From: Bacillota bacterium
Lineage (GTDB): Bacteria; Bacillota_A; Clostridia; Lachnospirales; Lachnospiraceae
Assembly: GCA_023407175.1 (NCBI GenBank)
Contig: JAEYMU010000053.1
Span: 186,001-250,000, forward strand
Direction of reading: 5' to 3'
Length of the DNA: 64,000 nucleotides
Shown: positions 33,477 through 41,832 of the stretch, piece by piece
Layout of the letters: the number at the start of each line of letters is the position of its first letter
Numbering within the stretch: position 1 is the first letter of the stretch
Made by a program: the position numbers and the translations under genes
The notes under the pieces: generated by a model
Told to the model about the DNA's origin: nothing
Database searches by the model: none
The model's input: only the letters and a program-made list of their open reading frames with translations

Positions 33477-36400
33477 CTAATCTATTTTTAATGGTTTTTC
33501 AATACTCTTTTCAGTAATTCTTATATTTTCATGTGAATATTTTGTCAATAACCGTCCCATAAGGTCTTTATTTGCGTTCACTCCCTTGCTTCTTGGAAGC
33601 TTTTTCATGCATTTTTCCTCCTCACAGTAAATTACGACCATATCATTCCCATCAAATTCATCCAACAGTGCATACAGGGCGGCCTCCTCCTTACAGAAGC
33701 TCTCCAAATTCTTAAATTTAATCCAAACCTCCTGCTTTATACTGTCAAAGGGTATGATTTCCTGGCAGATCAGCTTGGCGGCCTTTTCCTCTTCTACCGT
33801 AACCTTTCCGCGGACAAAGATTTTCTGATCCATTTCCAGCATTGCCTTATATTTCTCATAATCCTTGGGAAACAGAATTACCTCCACCGCTCCGAATAAA
33901 TCCTCCAGCATAATAAATGCCATCATGGCATTATTTCTTGTTGTTTTAATTGTCTTTGCCGTCACCATTCCGCCGATCAGCTCGGTGCTTCCATCCTTCA
34001 CCTTGGGCTTTTGGGTTTCCTCGTCGATGGAAAAATCATTGGAACCTGCTGTTACGTTTTTCTTGATGCGGTCTTCATATTCCTCCAGGGGATGCCCGCT
34101 GACATAGATGCCAAGCACCTCCTTCTCAAAGGCCAGAAGCTGGTCCTTGCTGTATTCGTCCACCTGGGGAAGCGTTACCTCGTACTCCCTCTTCTCTTCC
34201 TCTCCGGCAAAATCAAAGAGGGTCATCTGCCCGGTCAGAGATTTCTTCCGGTCTGCAGCAATGCTGTCTAAAATCTGTACATAGCTTAGCATCAGCTGCC
34301 TTCGGTTGGAATGAAGGTCACTGAATACTCCGGCCTTGATAAAGCTCTCGATGGTTCTCTTGTTAACCTCCTTGCCCGACAGCCTTGCCGCAAAATCCTT
34401 TAAGCTCTGGAAGGGACCGTTCTCCTCCCGGTCGGCGACGATTGCTTCTATCACCGGTCTTCCGATTCCCTTGATTGCGGAAAGCGCATAGCGGATCGCA
34501 CCGCCCGATACCGTAAATACAGCATCTCCTTCGTTAATGTCCGGGGGAAGGATTTGAATATTCATTTGTCTGCAGGTATAAATATATTCCGAAACCTTAC
34601 CCGGATTATCAATAACGGAGGTCATCAAAGCCGCCATAAACTCCACCGGATAATAGCATTTGAGATAGGCCGTCTCATAGGATACGACCGCATAGGCCGC
34701 GGCATGGGATTTATTAAAGGCATACTTGGCAAAATCTATCATTTCATCAAAGATATGGTTTGCAACCGCCTCCGGTATTCCGTTCGCGATACAGCCCGGT
34801 ACACCTTCCTCCGGATTACCATAGACAAAGGTTTTACGCTCCTTGATCATAACGGATTCCTTTTTCTTGGACATCGCACGGCGAACCAGGTCGCTTCTGC
34901 CATAGCTGTAGCCTGCCAGGTCACGTACAATCTGCATTACCTGCTCCTGGTATACGATACAGCCATAGGTCGGGGATAAAATAGGCTCCAGCTGCGGACA
35001 CTCGTAGCTGATATGCCCCTGCTCATTCTTGCCCTTAACATACTTGGGAATAAAATCCATAGGCCCCGGACGATAAAGAGCAATACCGGCGATGATATCC
35101 TCAATGGTACGCGGCTTCAATTCCTTCATGAAGCTTTTCATACCCGAACTTTCCAACTGGAACAATCCCTCGGTTTTTCCTGAGGCAATCAAATCATATA
35201 CCTTCTCATCATTATAATCTATCTTTTTTATATCGAATCTATTCAAAATTTCCCTATTTTTATTCACCAGACTTTCTGCATTCTGGATTACCGTCAGCGT
35301 CCGCAGTCCCAGAAAATCCATTTTAAGAAGGCCCAGTTCCTCCAGGGTGGTCATTGTAAACTGTGTGGTGACAGAATCATCCGAAGACCTGGAAAGCGGT
35401 ACATATTCATCAATGCTGGTTTTACCGATTACAACCCCCGCTGCATGCATGGAGGTGTGCCTGGGCAGACCCTCCAGTCTTTTTGACATATCAATCAGGT
35501 ATTTTACTTCGGGATTGCCTTCATAAAGCTGTTTTAATTCCCGGTTTGCATTCAAAGCCTTATCAATTGTGATCCCCAGCTCCATCGGAATCATTTTGGC
35601 GATGACATCCACCTGGGCATAGGACATGTCCAGTGCGCGTCCCACATCCCGGATTACTCCCCTGGCAGCCATCGTACCAAAGGTTACAATCTGAACCACC
35701 TTATCCTTGCCATATTTGCGGGTTACATAATCAATTACCTCCTGCCTGCGTTCAAAGCAGAAGTCGATATCAATATCGGGCATGGTAAGACGCTCCGGGT
35801 TTAAAAAACGCTCAAACAGGAGATTGTATTTGGTTGGGTCAATATCCGTAATTCCAAGGGAATAGGATACGATGGAGCCTGCCGCGCTTCCTCTGCCCGG
35901 CCCCACAACAATGTTATTGTCCCTCGCATATTTAATAAAATCCCAGACAATCAGGAAATAATCCACAAAGCCCATACCCCGGATGGTCTCAAGCTCATAA
36001 TTAAGACGCTCCCAAAGCTCCTCCGGTATCAGGGAATAGCGCTCCTTCAATCCGTCCCTGCACAGCTTCTCCAGATATTCAAAGGCTGTGAAGGATTCCG
36101 GTACAGGATAAACCGGTAATTTATATTCACCAAAGGTAATTGTTACATCGCACCGTTTTGCTATTTCCCAGGTATTCTCCAGGGCCTCTCTCGCATAGGG
36201 AAAGACGGTCAGCATCTCCTCTGGAGATTTCAGATAGTACTGTCCGCCCGTATAGCGCATCCGGTTCTCATCATTCACCTTCTTTTGCGTCTGGATACAG
36301 AGAAGGATATCATGAGGATCTGCATCCTCGGCAAAGGTATAGTGACTGTCATTGGTTGCCACCAGCTTTATTCCGGTTTCCTGTGATAGCCTTAGCAGTC

Positions 36401-36965
36401 CCTGGTTAACTGTTTTCTGCTGCTCCATTCCATGGTCCTGCAGCTCAAGGAAAAAATGTCCCTCACCGAAAATATCCTGCAGCTTAAGGGCAGCCTTCTT
36501 TGCTTCAGCATAAAAGCCCTTGGACAGATTACTGGCGACCTCACCGGCAAGGCAGGCACTAAGCGCAGTAATACCCTCGCTGTACTCGGCAAGTACTTCA
36601 TAATCCACCCGGGGCTTATAATAAAATCCCTCCAAAAAGCCCTTGGACACTATTTTCATTAAATTCTGGTACCCGGTATTATTCTCTGCCAGAAGTACAA
36701 GGTGGTGGTAGCGCTCGTCAGTCGCACCAACCTCACGGTCAAATCTCGAATTTGGCGCAACATATACCTCACAGCCAAGGATTGGCTTAATTCCCTCCGC
36801 CAGACACGCCTTATAGAAATCTATAACTCCGTACATAACACCGTGGTCCGTAATTGCAAGGCTGTCCATGCCAAGCTCCTTCGCCCGGTGCACCAGCTCC
36901 TTAATCTTGCTGGAGCCGTCAAGTAAGCTGTATTCCGTATGTACATGCAAGTGCGTAAAATTCAT
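33477..36965 (-). CDS. dnaE: DNA polymerase III alpha subunit (DnaE)
   Basis: 1162 residues. The N-terminal PHP domain (HLHVHTEYSLLDGSSKI, 5-21) is followed by the C-family polymerase core with active-site PDIDIDF (about 397-403), RPGPMDFIPKYVKGK (about 640), a helix-hairpin-helix and an OB-fold C-terminus (about 990-1090). This is the DnaE type without an inserted exonuclease; in Firmicutes it extends primers before PolC takes over. The AAGGAG site and a consensus promoter lie upstream. pfkA follows in the same direction. Confidence 0.97.
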   Translation of the reverse strand: MNFTHLHVHTEYSLLDGSSKIKELVHRAKELGMDSLAITDHGVMYGVIDFYKACLAEGIKPILGCEVYVAPNSRFDREVGATDERYHHLVLLAENNTGYQNLMKIVSKGFLEGFYYKPRVDYEVLAEYSEGITALSACLAGEVASNLSKGFYAEAKKAALKLQDIFGEGHFFLELQDHGMEQQKTVNQGLLRLSQETGIKLVATNDSHYTFAEDADPHDILLCIQTQKKVNDENRMRYTGGQYYLKSPEEMLTVFPYAREALENTWEIAKRCDVTITFGEYKLPVYPVPESFTAFEYLEKLCRDGLKERYSLIPEELWERLNYELETIRGMGFVDYFLIVWDFIKYARDNNIVVGPGRGSAAGSIVSYSLGITDIDPTKYNLLFERFLNPERLTMPDIDIDFCFERRQEVIDYVTRKYGKDKVVQIVTFGTMAARGVIRDVGRALDMSYAQVDVIAKMIPMELGITIDKALNANRELKQLYEGNPEVKYLIDMSKRLEGLPRHTSMHAAGVVIGKTSIDEYVPLSRSSDDSVTTQFTMTTLEELGLLKMDFLGLRTLTVIQNAESLVNKNREILNRFDIKKIDYNDEKVYDLIASGKTEGLFQLESSGMKSFMKELKPRTIEDIIAGIALYRPGPMDFIPKYVKGKNEQGHISYECPQLEPILSPTYGCIVYQEQVMQIVRDLAGYSYGRSDLVRRAMSKKKESVMIKERKTFVYGNPEEGVPGCIANGIPEAVANHIFDEMIDFAKYAFNKSHAAAYAVVSYETAYLKCYYPVEFMAALMTSVIDNPGKVSEYIYTCRQMNIQILPPDINEGDAVFTVSGGAIRYALSAIKGIGRPVIEAIVADREENGPFQSLKDFAARLSGKEVNKRTIESFIKAGVFSDLHSNRRQLMLSYVQILDSIAADRKKSLTGQMTLFDFAGEEEKREYEVTLPQVDEYSKDQLLAFEKEVLGIYVSGHPLEEYEDRIKKNVTAGSNDFSIDEETQKPKVKDGSTELIGGMVTAKTIKTTRNNAMMAFIMLEDLFGAVEVILFPKDYEKYKAMLEMDQKIFVRGKVTVEEEKAAKLICQEIIPFDSIKQEVWIKFKNLESFCKEEAALYALLDEFDGNDMVVIYCEEEKCMKKLPRSKGVNANKDLMGRLLTKYSHENIRITEKSIEKPLKID

Positions 36966-37044
36966 GGGGTATTCTCCTTCCCGACCTGCTCTATTATAAA
37001 TGTCGGTATTATCCGGTTATACTGTCTGTTTATCTACTAATATC

Positions 37045-37073
37045 ATCATATGTCAGCCCAAAAGACTTGTCAA
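37045..37073 (-). promoter_or_regulatory. Promoter of dnaE-pfkA
   Basis: Minus strand: -35 TTGACA (37068-37073), 17-base spacer, -10 TATGAT (37045-37050). Transcription would begin about 73 bases before dnaE. The site is back-to-back with the promoter of the plus-strand HTH gene, about 50 bases apart. Confidence 0.75.
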
Positions 37074-37112
37074 TCAGAAAGCCAAACCGAATATTTCCAT
37101 TACAATAATTTC

Positions 37113-37174
37113 GCAAAGCTAGCTTGACATTTTATGCAAAGCATGCTATGCTTAAAATGCAAAGTGAGCTATGC
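37113..37174 (+). promoter_or_regulatory. Promoter and 23-bp-spaced operator repeats of the HTH gene
   Basis: Plus strand: -35 TTGACA (37124-37129), 17 bases, -10 TATGCT (37147-37152). GCAAAG recurs at 37113, 37136 and 37159, exactly 23 bases apart. Two full copies, 37134-37151 and 37157-37174, share ATGCAAAG then GCTATGC. The copies cover the -10 and the transcription start, so autoregulation by the adjacent HTH protein is likely. Confidence 0.75.
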
Positions 37175-37225
37175 ATTTAATATTATATTTATATTTTAAC
37201 CATTCCTAAGGAAAGGGAGGCAATT

Positions 37226-37432
37226 ATGAAAAGCAAAATAAAGGAGCTTCGCAAGGAGAGAAAGCTTTCCCAGGAGGAGCTGGCTCTTGCGGTAGGTACT
37301 ACAAGACAGACCATAACTTCCATCGAAATCGGCAAGTACACGGCCTCACTTGTCCTGGCCTATAAAATTGCAAAGTATTTTAATCTATCTATTGAAGAAG
37401 TATTTGATTTTACAGAAGTGGAGGATATTTGA
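37226..37432 (+). CDS. Xre/Cro-type HTH regulator
   Basis: 68 residues: essentially one helix-turn-helix (KIKELRKERKLSQEELALAVGTTRQTITSIEIGKY) plus a short tail ending FDFTEVEDI. This is the small YozG-like type that usually controls a neighbouring membrane protein. The AAAGGGAGG site lies a few bases before ATG. The stop is immediately followed by the next start, so the pair is coupled. Operator-like repeats sit in its promoter. Confidence 0.93.
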   Translation: MKSKIKELRKERKLSQEELALAVGTTRQTITSIEIGKYTASLVLAYKIAKYFNLSIEEVFDFTEVEDI

Positions 37433-37975
37433 ATGGAAAAGTATTATGAGAAGATTAAATTGAGAATGGTGGGCGAGCTTATCCTGGCGATTATCTTAAT
37501 TCCGGTAGCTATTTATACCTCCTATGTGTATTTCCATATGGATGCACCTCTCTCCGGTAATGATGTTCTTGATTTCTTCGGAGGCTTTGTAAACGGAGTA
37601 CGGTCTTCCCTGATCGCCGGATTTATTATTTACTTAACCTCTCTGTTTATTCGCGATATAAAGGCTGTCAGGCAGGAAAGCCGGTTAAAGGAATTGTTTA
37701 TCGCAGAGCATGATGAACGCCTGATTAATATTAATGAAACCGCCAGCAGACTGTCCTTTCATATCATATTATATGTTATTATTGTAGCAGCTTTAATCTG
37801 GGGCTGTATGATGCCTCTGCCGGCCTTGCTTTATTCTGTGTATGGATCTTTATCGTTATCACAAGAATTGTTACAACGATTATTTATTCCAGAAGAATAT
37901 AGAAAATCCGGTATAAAACAGCCGCAGATCATACCAATCTGCGGCTGCCTTATTTTTTATCCGGTATTTGATTAA
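37433..37975 (+). CDS. Membrane protein paired with HTH regulator, probable C-terminal frameshift
   Basis: 180 codons as written. Two clear membrane segments (about 12-30 and 47-68) are followed by the cytoplasmic stretch EHDERLININETASRLSF and a third helix (about 107-126). After codon 133 the frame becomes polar, reads through the downstream terminator stem and ends in ICGCLIFYPVFD. Shifting frame at about 37829-37831 gives LFCVWIFIVITRIVTTIIYSRRI and a stop at 37900-37902, before the terminator. That is a natural fourth helix with a positive tail. A lost T in the run CTTTA would explain it, by mutation or sequencing error. Role unknown; probably the regulated partner of the HTH protein. 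Confidence 0.8.
   Translation: MEKYYEKIKLRMVGELILAIILIPVAIYTSYVYFHMDAPLSGNDVLDFFGGFVNGVRSSLIAGFIIYLTSLFIRDIKAVRQESRLKELFIAEHDERLININETASRLSFHIILYVIIVAALIWGCMMPLPALLYSVYGSLSLSQELLQRLFIPEEYRKSGIKQPQIIPICGCLIFYPVFD
37919..37956. terminator. Bidirectional terminator between HTH/membrane pair and rubrerythrin
   Basis: CAGCCGCAGAT (37919-37929) and ATCTGCGGCTG (37937-37947), loop of 7, followed by a T-run on the plus strand (after CCTTA). On the minus strand it is followed by TTTTATACC, serving rubrerythrin as well. Confidence 0.88.
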
Positions 37976-38526
37976 AATTCCTTATAGAATTCCTTCTTTG
38001 TTCCGCAAATAGGACAAGTATCCGGAGCTCCATCAAGAATTGTGTGTCCACAGACGGGACAGACATAAACCTTCTCCAGTTCTACATCCTGGCCGGCCTC
38101 TGCTGCCTCCTTTGCCTGGGCGAAAAGCTCTGCGTGTATTTTCTCGGCCTCCAGTGCAAAATGAAAGCTGCGCTTTGCTCCCGGCTCATTCTGAAACTCT
38201 GCGGCGTTCAGGTAAACCGGATACATCTGATTAACCTCATGAAGCTCTCCGTTAATCGCTCCCTGCAAATTGTCCACTGTTTTTCCGGGACCGAATACTG
38301 CACCGGCGGTTACTGTCGCATCCGCAGTTTCTCCTCCGATCTCTTTAAAATGATTACCGGCATGAACTCTTTCTGCATAGGCAATCGCCTCAAACAGTGT
38401 GGAGATTTTAGGAAAGCCCTCCTTTTTTGCCGCATCGCCCCAGATCAGGTATCGCATATGTGCCATACTTTCTCCGCCATAGGCAGAATGAAGAAAATCT
38501 GATGTCATTGCATTTTTAACAGCCAT
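37972..38526 (-). CDS. rbr: Rubrerythrin
   Basis: 184 residues from MAVKNAMTSDFLHSAYGGES, with AGGAGGT upstream; a longer frame to 38568 lacks a site. The ferritin-like diiron domain (about 1-140: GESMAHMRYL, EAIAYAERVHAGNHF, ELHEVNQMYP, EAEKIHAELF) is followed by a rubredoxin-type Fe(Cys)4 tail (VCPVCGH...TCPICGTKKEF). The domain order is the classical one. It reduces peroxide in anaerobes using electrons from rubredoxin or NADH. Neighbours korBA and desulfoferrodoxin support an oxygen-stress role. Confidence 0.95.
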   Translation of the reverse strand: MAVKNAMTSDFLHSAYGGESMAHMRYLIWGDAAKKEGFPKISTLFEAIAYAERVHAGNHFKEIGGETADATVTAGAVFGPGKTVDNLQGAINGELHEVNQMYPVYLNAAEFQNEPGAKRSFHFALEAEKIHAELFAQAKEAAEAGQDVELEKVYVCPVCGHTILDGAPDTCPICGTKKEFYKEF

Positions 38527-38569
38527 TTCATGTACCTCCTTAATATCATAAATTTTTAAATGATTCACT

Positions 38570-38599
38570 AATATATTGCGAGCAGTTATGAAGCCTCAA
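38570..38599 (-). promoter_or_regulatory. Possible promoter of rubrerythrin
   Basis: Minus strand: TTGAGG (38594-38599), 18 bases, TATATT (38570-38575). It lies about 45 bases before the start codon. No PerR-type palindrome is seen at this promoter. Confidence 0.45.
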
Positions 38600-38641
38600 T
38601 TTCTGCAATTATTTAAAAAATATGCAAAGTGATTGTCTTCC

Positions 38642-39490
38642 TCAAATATAGGTTTGAATGAGCTTATCCACTACCCTGGGATCGGTTTCCCGGTCCAGCA
38701 AGGGTATCCCATCCTTTAGTACCGCATTCTTCTGATGATAAGTTTGCTTTTCTTCTCTGTAAATTATACCAATCGGAATCTTTTCATTGAATTCCATTGC
38801 CTTTTGCAGAGCCGCCCCTTTATCGGTATTATCATAGGAACTGTCCAGCTCATAAACCCTTTTATGATACCAGGCAAAGGTATTGATTTTATTAAAGCTC
38901 ACGCAGGGCTGGAGAATATCCACCAAGGCATAGCCCTGATACTGAATTGCCTCCTTCATGAGCATAATCAGATGCTCCTTATGGCCTGTAAAGGCTCTCG
39001 CCACGAAGCCGGCGCCTGCGGCAATTGCCAGCAGCATGGGATTTAAAGGTTCGTTGAAATTTCCGCTTGTCTGTACGCCGGTCACAATCCCAAGGACAGA
39101 GGTCGGCGACGCCTGCCCCTTTGTCAGCCCGTAAATCTGGTTATCATGGACAAAGTGGGTGATGTCCACATTACGGCGGATATTATGAAGAAAATGATTT
39201 CCGCCCTCTCCATAGGAATCTCCATCTCCCGTATCTACAATGACCGTAAGCTGCTCATTCGCTATCTTTGCAGCGGCAGCGGCAGGAAGGGAACGCCCGT
39301 GCAGTCCGCAGAAGGAATTGGCACTGATGTATTGAGGTGTCTTGGCCGCCTGGCCGATACCGGCAGCGACAAGTACCTCGGAAGGGTCCTTACCCAGCTG
39401 CTCCAGGGCGGTTTTCAGACATTCAAGGATTACAAAATTACCGCAGCCGGGGCACCAGGCTGTTTCGTAGGTACAAAATTCCCTGTTCAT
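38642..39490 (-). CDS. korB: 2-oxoacid:ferredoxin oxidoreductase, beta subunit
   Basis: 282 residues. It has the thiamine-diphosphate site GDGDSYGEGGNHFLHNIRRN (about 88-107), the N-terminal CPGCGNF (about 14-20) and NQIYGLTKGQASPTS (about 117-131). It pairs with the gamma-alpha fusion encoded upstream (four-base ATGA overlap). Together they oxidise a 2-oxoacid with CoA and reduce ferredoxin; 2-oxoglutarate is the usual substrate of this two-subunit type, but specificity cannot be read from sequence. No ferredoxin-like subunit is adjacent. Confidence 0.92.
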   Translation of the reverse strand: MNREFCTYETAWCPGCGNFVILECLKTALEQLGKDPSEVLVAAGIGQAAKTPQYISANSFCGLHGRSLPAAAAAKIANEQLTVIVDTGDGDSYGEGGNHFLHNIRRNVDITHFVHDNQIYGLTKGQASPTSVLGIVTGVQTSGNFNEPLNPMLLAIAAGAGFVARAFTGHKEHLIMLMKEAIQYQGYALVDILQPCVSFNKINTFAWYHKRVYELDSSYDNTDKGAALQKAMEFNEKIPIGIIYREEKQTYHQKNAVLKDGIPLLDRETDPRVVDKLIQTYI

Positions 39491-41157
39491 TCTGCCACCT
39501 CCTTTTGTATCCGCATTGCAATTTCTTCGCCGGATAGCTGTCTGCCGTCATATTTAAGAATGCTGCTGTCACAGACTATCCCGGTTACTTCCCGTATCAG
39601 TCCTGCCAGCTGGCCTGTGGCATTCTGTTCCACATTGATAATCCGTTTTGCCGTTTTTGTCTTTTCCTTAAGGAACTTATGGGGCAGCGGATAGATATCA
39701 CCGAACACCAATGCGCCATAACGGTTTTTATCCATTTTATTCAAAAGCTTTACTGCCTCGGTGACAGGTCCCCAGGTAGAGCCCCAGGCCACCAGAAGGG
39801 TATCAAAGTCCTCCTCACCGATAAAATCAGGCTCCAGGAGCTCTTCTTCAAGACCCTCCAGCTTCTTCATCCGTTTATCCATCATGCGTACTCTGACCTC
39901 GGCAGATTCCGTAATCCATCCACGCTCATTATGCTCATCACTGTCGGAGGCCACCAGCTGCTTTGTCTTACCGGGCAGCAGTCGGGGAGAGATACCGCTG
40001 TCCGTATACCGGTAACGCAGGTACTCTCCTTCTTCCTCATAGCTGGATGCCGGTTTCGCAATATCAATATGGAAGGCATCAAAGGGCTCCACGGTCCAGG
40101 AAGCGTCCCCAAGGAACTGATCACTTAACAATATGACAGGTATCTGATATTTCTCGGCCAGATGGAAGGCTCTGATGGTCTGGTAATAAGCATCCTTTCC
40201 ATTCCGAAATGCCATCACCATACGCGGAAATTCTCCCTGTGACGCATGGATTACAAACCTTAGGTCACTCTGCTCCGTTCGTGTGGGAAGTCCTGTTACA
40301 GGGCCCGGGCGCTGAACATCAATCACAACCAGAGGGATTTCCGCCATTCCGGATAGTCCCAACGCCTCCACCTTGAGGGCGAAGCCGCCGCCTGAGGTTC
40401 CCGTCATGGCACGCGCACCGGCGTAGGAGGCCCCGATTGCCATATTAATGGCGGCAATCTCATCCTCCGCCTGTTCTACCACAATTCCCGCCTCTTCACA
40501 CTTTGATGCCAGAGTCTCCATGACTGTTGTGGAAGGCGACATCGGATAGGCAGAATAGAATTTCATTCCCGCAGCAATTGCACCAAGGGCCGTTGCCTTA
40601 CTTCCGCTGATCATCATCCAGTCCCCGTAATTCCCCTTCAGGTGGGGATAACGGCTGTCCGCGGCCAAATACCCCTCCTTCACCGCCTGTAGATTAATTT
40701 CAAGGTACTGCTCCTTCACAAAGGAACGGAATACATCCTCCACATAATCCAGCTTTTCTCCAAAAAGCTTAAGGATAACACCTACGGCAATACTGCCGGA
40801 TACCCGGGGATTTCCAAGGGCCCTTGCCATGTCATCCATCGCTATTTTAATGGCCCGGGTGTCCGCCGTTAAAAGCTTTGGATTACACAGGATAAAACCA
40901 TCCTTCTTAAGCTCATTTTCATGCTGAAGAATGGTCTCATCATCCAGGGCTATAATTCCATCGAGCTGACTGCTGTGGGATAGCACCGGACTGGTATCAA
41001 ACCGGATGAGGGAGAAATTGTGTCCGCCCCGGATTCGGGACATAAAATCCCTGACTGTAAAAACATGATAACCCGACCGCTTAAACAGTTTCTCGAGGAT
41101 CGCCGTAGTAGTATCGATGCCCTGTCCGGCTGCGCCGCCAATCAATAAATTATACAT
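39487..41157 (-). CDS. korA: 2-oxoacid:ferredoxin oxidoreductase, fused gamma-alpha subunit
   Basis: 556 residues. The N-terminal gamma domain (1-180) has IGGAAGQGIDTTTAIL (6-21) and SRIRGGHNFSLIRF (about 44-57). The alpha part starts near 190 (SGSKATALGAIAAGMKFYSAYPMSPSTT) and contains TGTSGGGFALKVEALGLSG and QRPGPVTGLPTRTEQSDL. The fused layout is typical of KorA in Clostridia and archaea. AAAGGAG precedes the ATG. An inverted repeat ATGTATA-N7-TATACAT lies some 40 bases upstream. Confidence 0.93.
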   Translation of the reverse strand: MYNLLIGGAAGQGIDTTTAILEKLFKRSGYHVFTVRDFMSRIRGGHNFSLIRFDTSPVLSHSSQLDGIIALDDETILQHENELKKDGFILCNPKLLTADTRAIKIAMDDMARALGNPRVSGSIAVGVILKLFGEKLDYVEDVFRSFVKEQYLEINLQAVKEGYLAADSRYPHLKGNYGDWMMISGSKATALGAIAAGMKFYSAYPMSPSTTVMETLASKCEEAGIVVEQAEDEIAAINMAIGASYAGARAMTGTSGGGFALKVEALGLSGMAEIPLVVIDVQRPGPVTGLPTRTEQSDLRFVIHASQGEFPRMVMAFRNGKDAYYQTIRAFHLAEKYQIPVILLSDQFLGDASWTVEPFDAFHIDIAKPASSYEEEGEYLRYRYTDSGISPRLLPGKTKQLVASDSDEHNERGWITESAEVRVRMMDKRMKKLEGLEEELLEPDFIGEEDFDTLLVAWGSTWGPVTEAVKLLNKMDKNRYGALVFGDIYPLPHKFLKEKTKTAKRIINVEQNATGQLAGLIREVTGIVCDSSILKYDGRQLSGEEIAMRIQKEVAE

Positions 41158-41193
41158 TGTAAGCTCCTTTCAATGTATTTCTATTTTCTTATT

Positions 41194-41214
41194 ATGTATA
41201 CTATTCATATACAT
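41194..41214. promoter_or_regulatory. Inverted repeat upstream of korA
   Basis: ATGTATA (41194-41200) and TATACAT (41208-41214), perfect 7-bp arms with a 7-base spacer. Possible operator or -10 region of korAB. No convincing -35 was found. Confidence 0.35.
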
Positions 41215-41229
41215 TATTAGAAGTTATTT

Positions 41230-41604
41230 TTAGAAATCCTTCTTCCATAGTCCATGGAGATTACAATATTCATATACGGTGCCGGATTTTGCCTCATCAA
41301 ACTCTGCTATCGGTTCTTCTCCCGGTTCCAGGAACTTAAATTCAACCCTGTCATCCGCAAAGAGGGCAATCCATTCAATATGATGCTCCGGCAGCATAGG
41401 GTGAAGTGTAGAGCCAACTGCTACTTTGATTTTTCCGTCTTCCTTGATTACTTCAGGTACATGCTTTTCCAGGGAGGCTTCCGTGGAATTGGCATCCAGC
41501 TCCGTCATGGCCTTTCCGCAGCAGGTTAAGGTTCCGCCGCCATTTTTAATTTTAGCAACGATGTTACCACATGTTTCGCAACGATAAAATTCTACTTTCT
41601 TCAT
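41230..41604 (-). CDS. dfx: Desulfoferrodoxin (superoxide reductase)
   Basis: 124 residues from MKKVEFYRCETCG; GAGG lies eight bases before this ATG, and a GTG two codons earlier is possible. The N-terminal desulforedoxin-like Fe(Cys)4 site is CETCG...CCGK (about 9-30). The C-terminal superoxide-reductase site has KHVPEV (about 47-52), the His-rich HPMLPEHHIEWIAL (about 66-79) and CNLHGLW (about 115-121), giving the four His and one Cys iron ligands. It reduces superoxide to peroxide without making O2. The promoter carries a 33-bp palindrome that resembles a Fur/PerR site. Confidence 0.95.
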   Translation of the reverse strand: MKKVEFYRCETCGNIVAKIKNGGGTLTCCGKAMTELDANSTEASLEKHVPEVIKEDGKIKVAVGSTLHPMLPEHHIEWIALFADDRVEFKFLEPGEEPIAEFDEAKSGTVYEYCNLHGLWKKDF

Positions 41605-41634
41605 CTTCACTACCTCAGCTTTCTTTATTTATTA

Positions 41635-41667
41635 AATTAAAAACAGTAATTATTACTGTTTTTAATT
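41635..41667. promoter_or_regulatory. Perfect 33-bp palindrome at the desulfoferrodoxin start site
   Basis: 16-bp arms (41635-41650 and 41652-41667) flank a single central base. The core CAGTAAT-T-ATTACTG has the 7-1-7 geometry of Fur/PerR boxes and shares their TAAT-n-ATTA centre. It covers the predicted transcription start and touches the -10. PerR is known to control oxidative-stress genes of this kind in Clostridia; which regulator acts here is inferred. Confidence 0.75.
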
Positions 41668-41694
41668 ATAGCACTTAAATATCGTAATAATCAA
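41665..41694 (-). promoter_or_regulatory. Promoter of desulfoferrodoxin
   Basis: Minus strand: TTGATT (41689-41694), 18 bases, TATAAT (41665-41670). The start falls near 41658, inside the palindrome. Confidence 0.65.
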
Positions 41695-41771
41695 GTCTTT
41701 TTTTAATATTTACTACCAGCTTTGATAGGATAAATTTCCCATAGAAAAAGCGTTGCTTCTAAAACCTTATT

Positions 41772-41812
41772 TCATAAAAATGGCAGTAGCTGCTCTTACG
41801 CAGTACTGCCAT
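41772..41812 (-). terminator. Terminator of the chemoreceptor gene at 41.8-43.9 kb
   Basis: AATGGCAGTA (41778-41787) pairs with TACTGCCATT (41803-41812) around a 15-base loop. On the minus strand it is followed by TTTATG. It lies just after the chemoreceptor stop. Confidence 0.75.
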
Positions 41813-41832
41813 TCAGTTATATTTTCTACCTA

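Noticed and set aside
39146..39694. 182-codon plus-strand ORF across korB-korA
   Set aside because: Antisense to two conserved genes; composition mirrors their codons.
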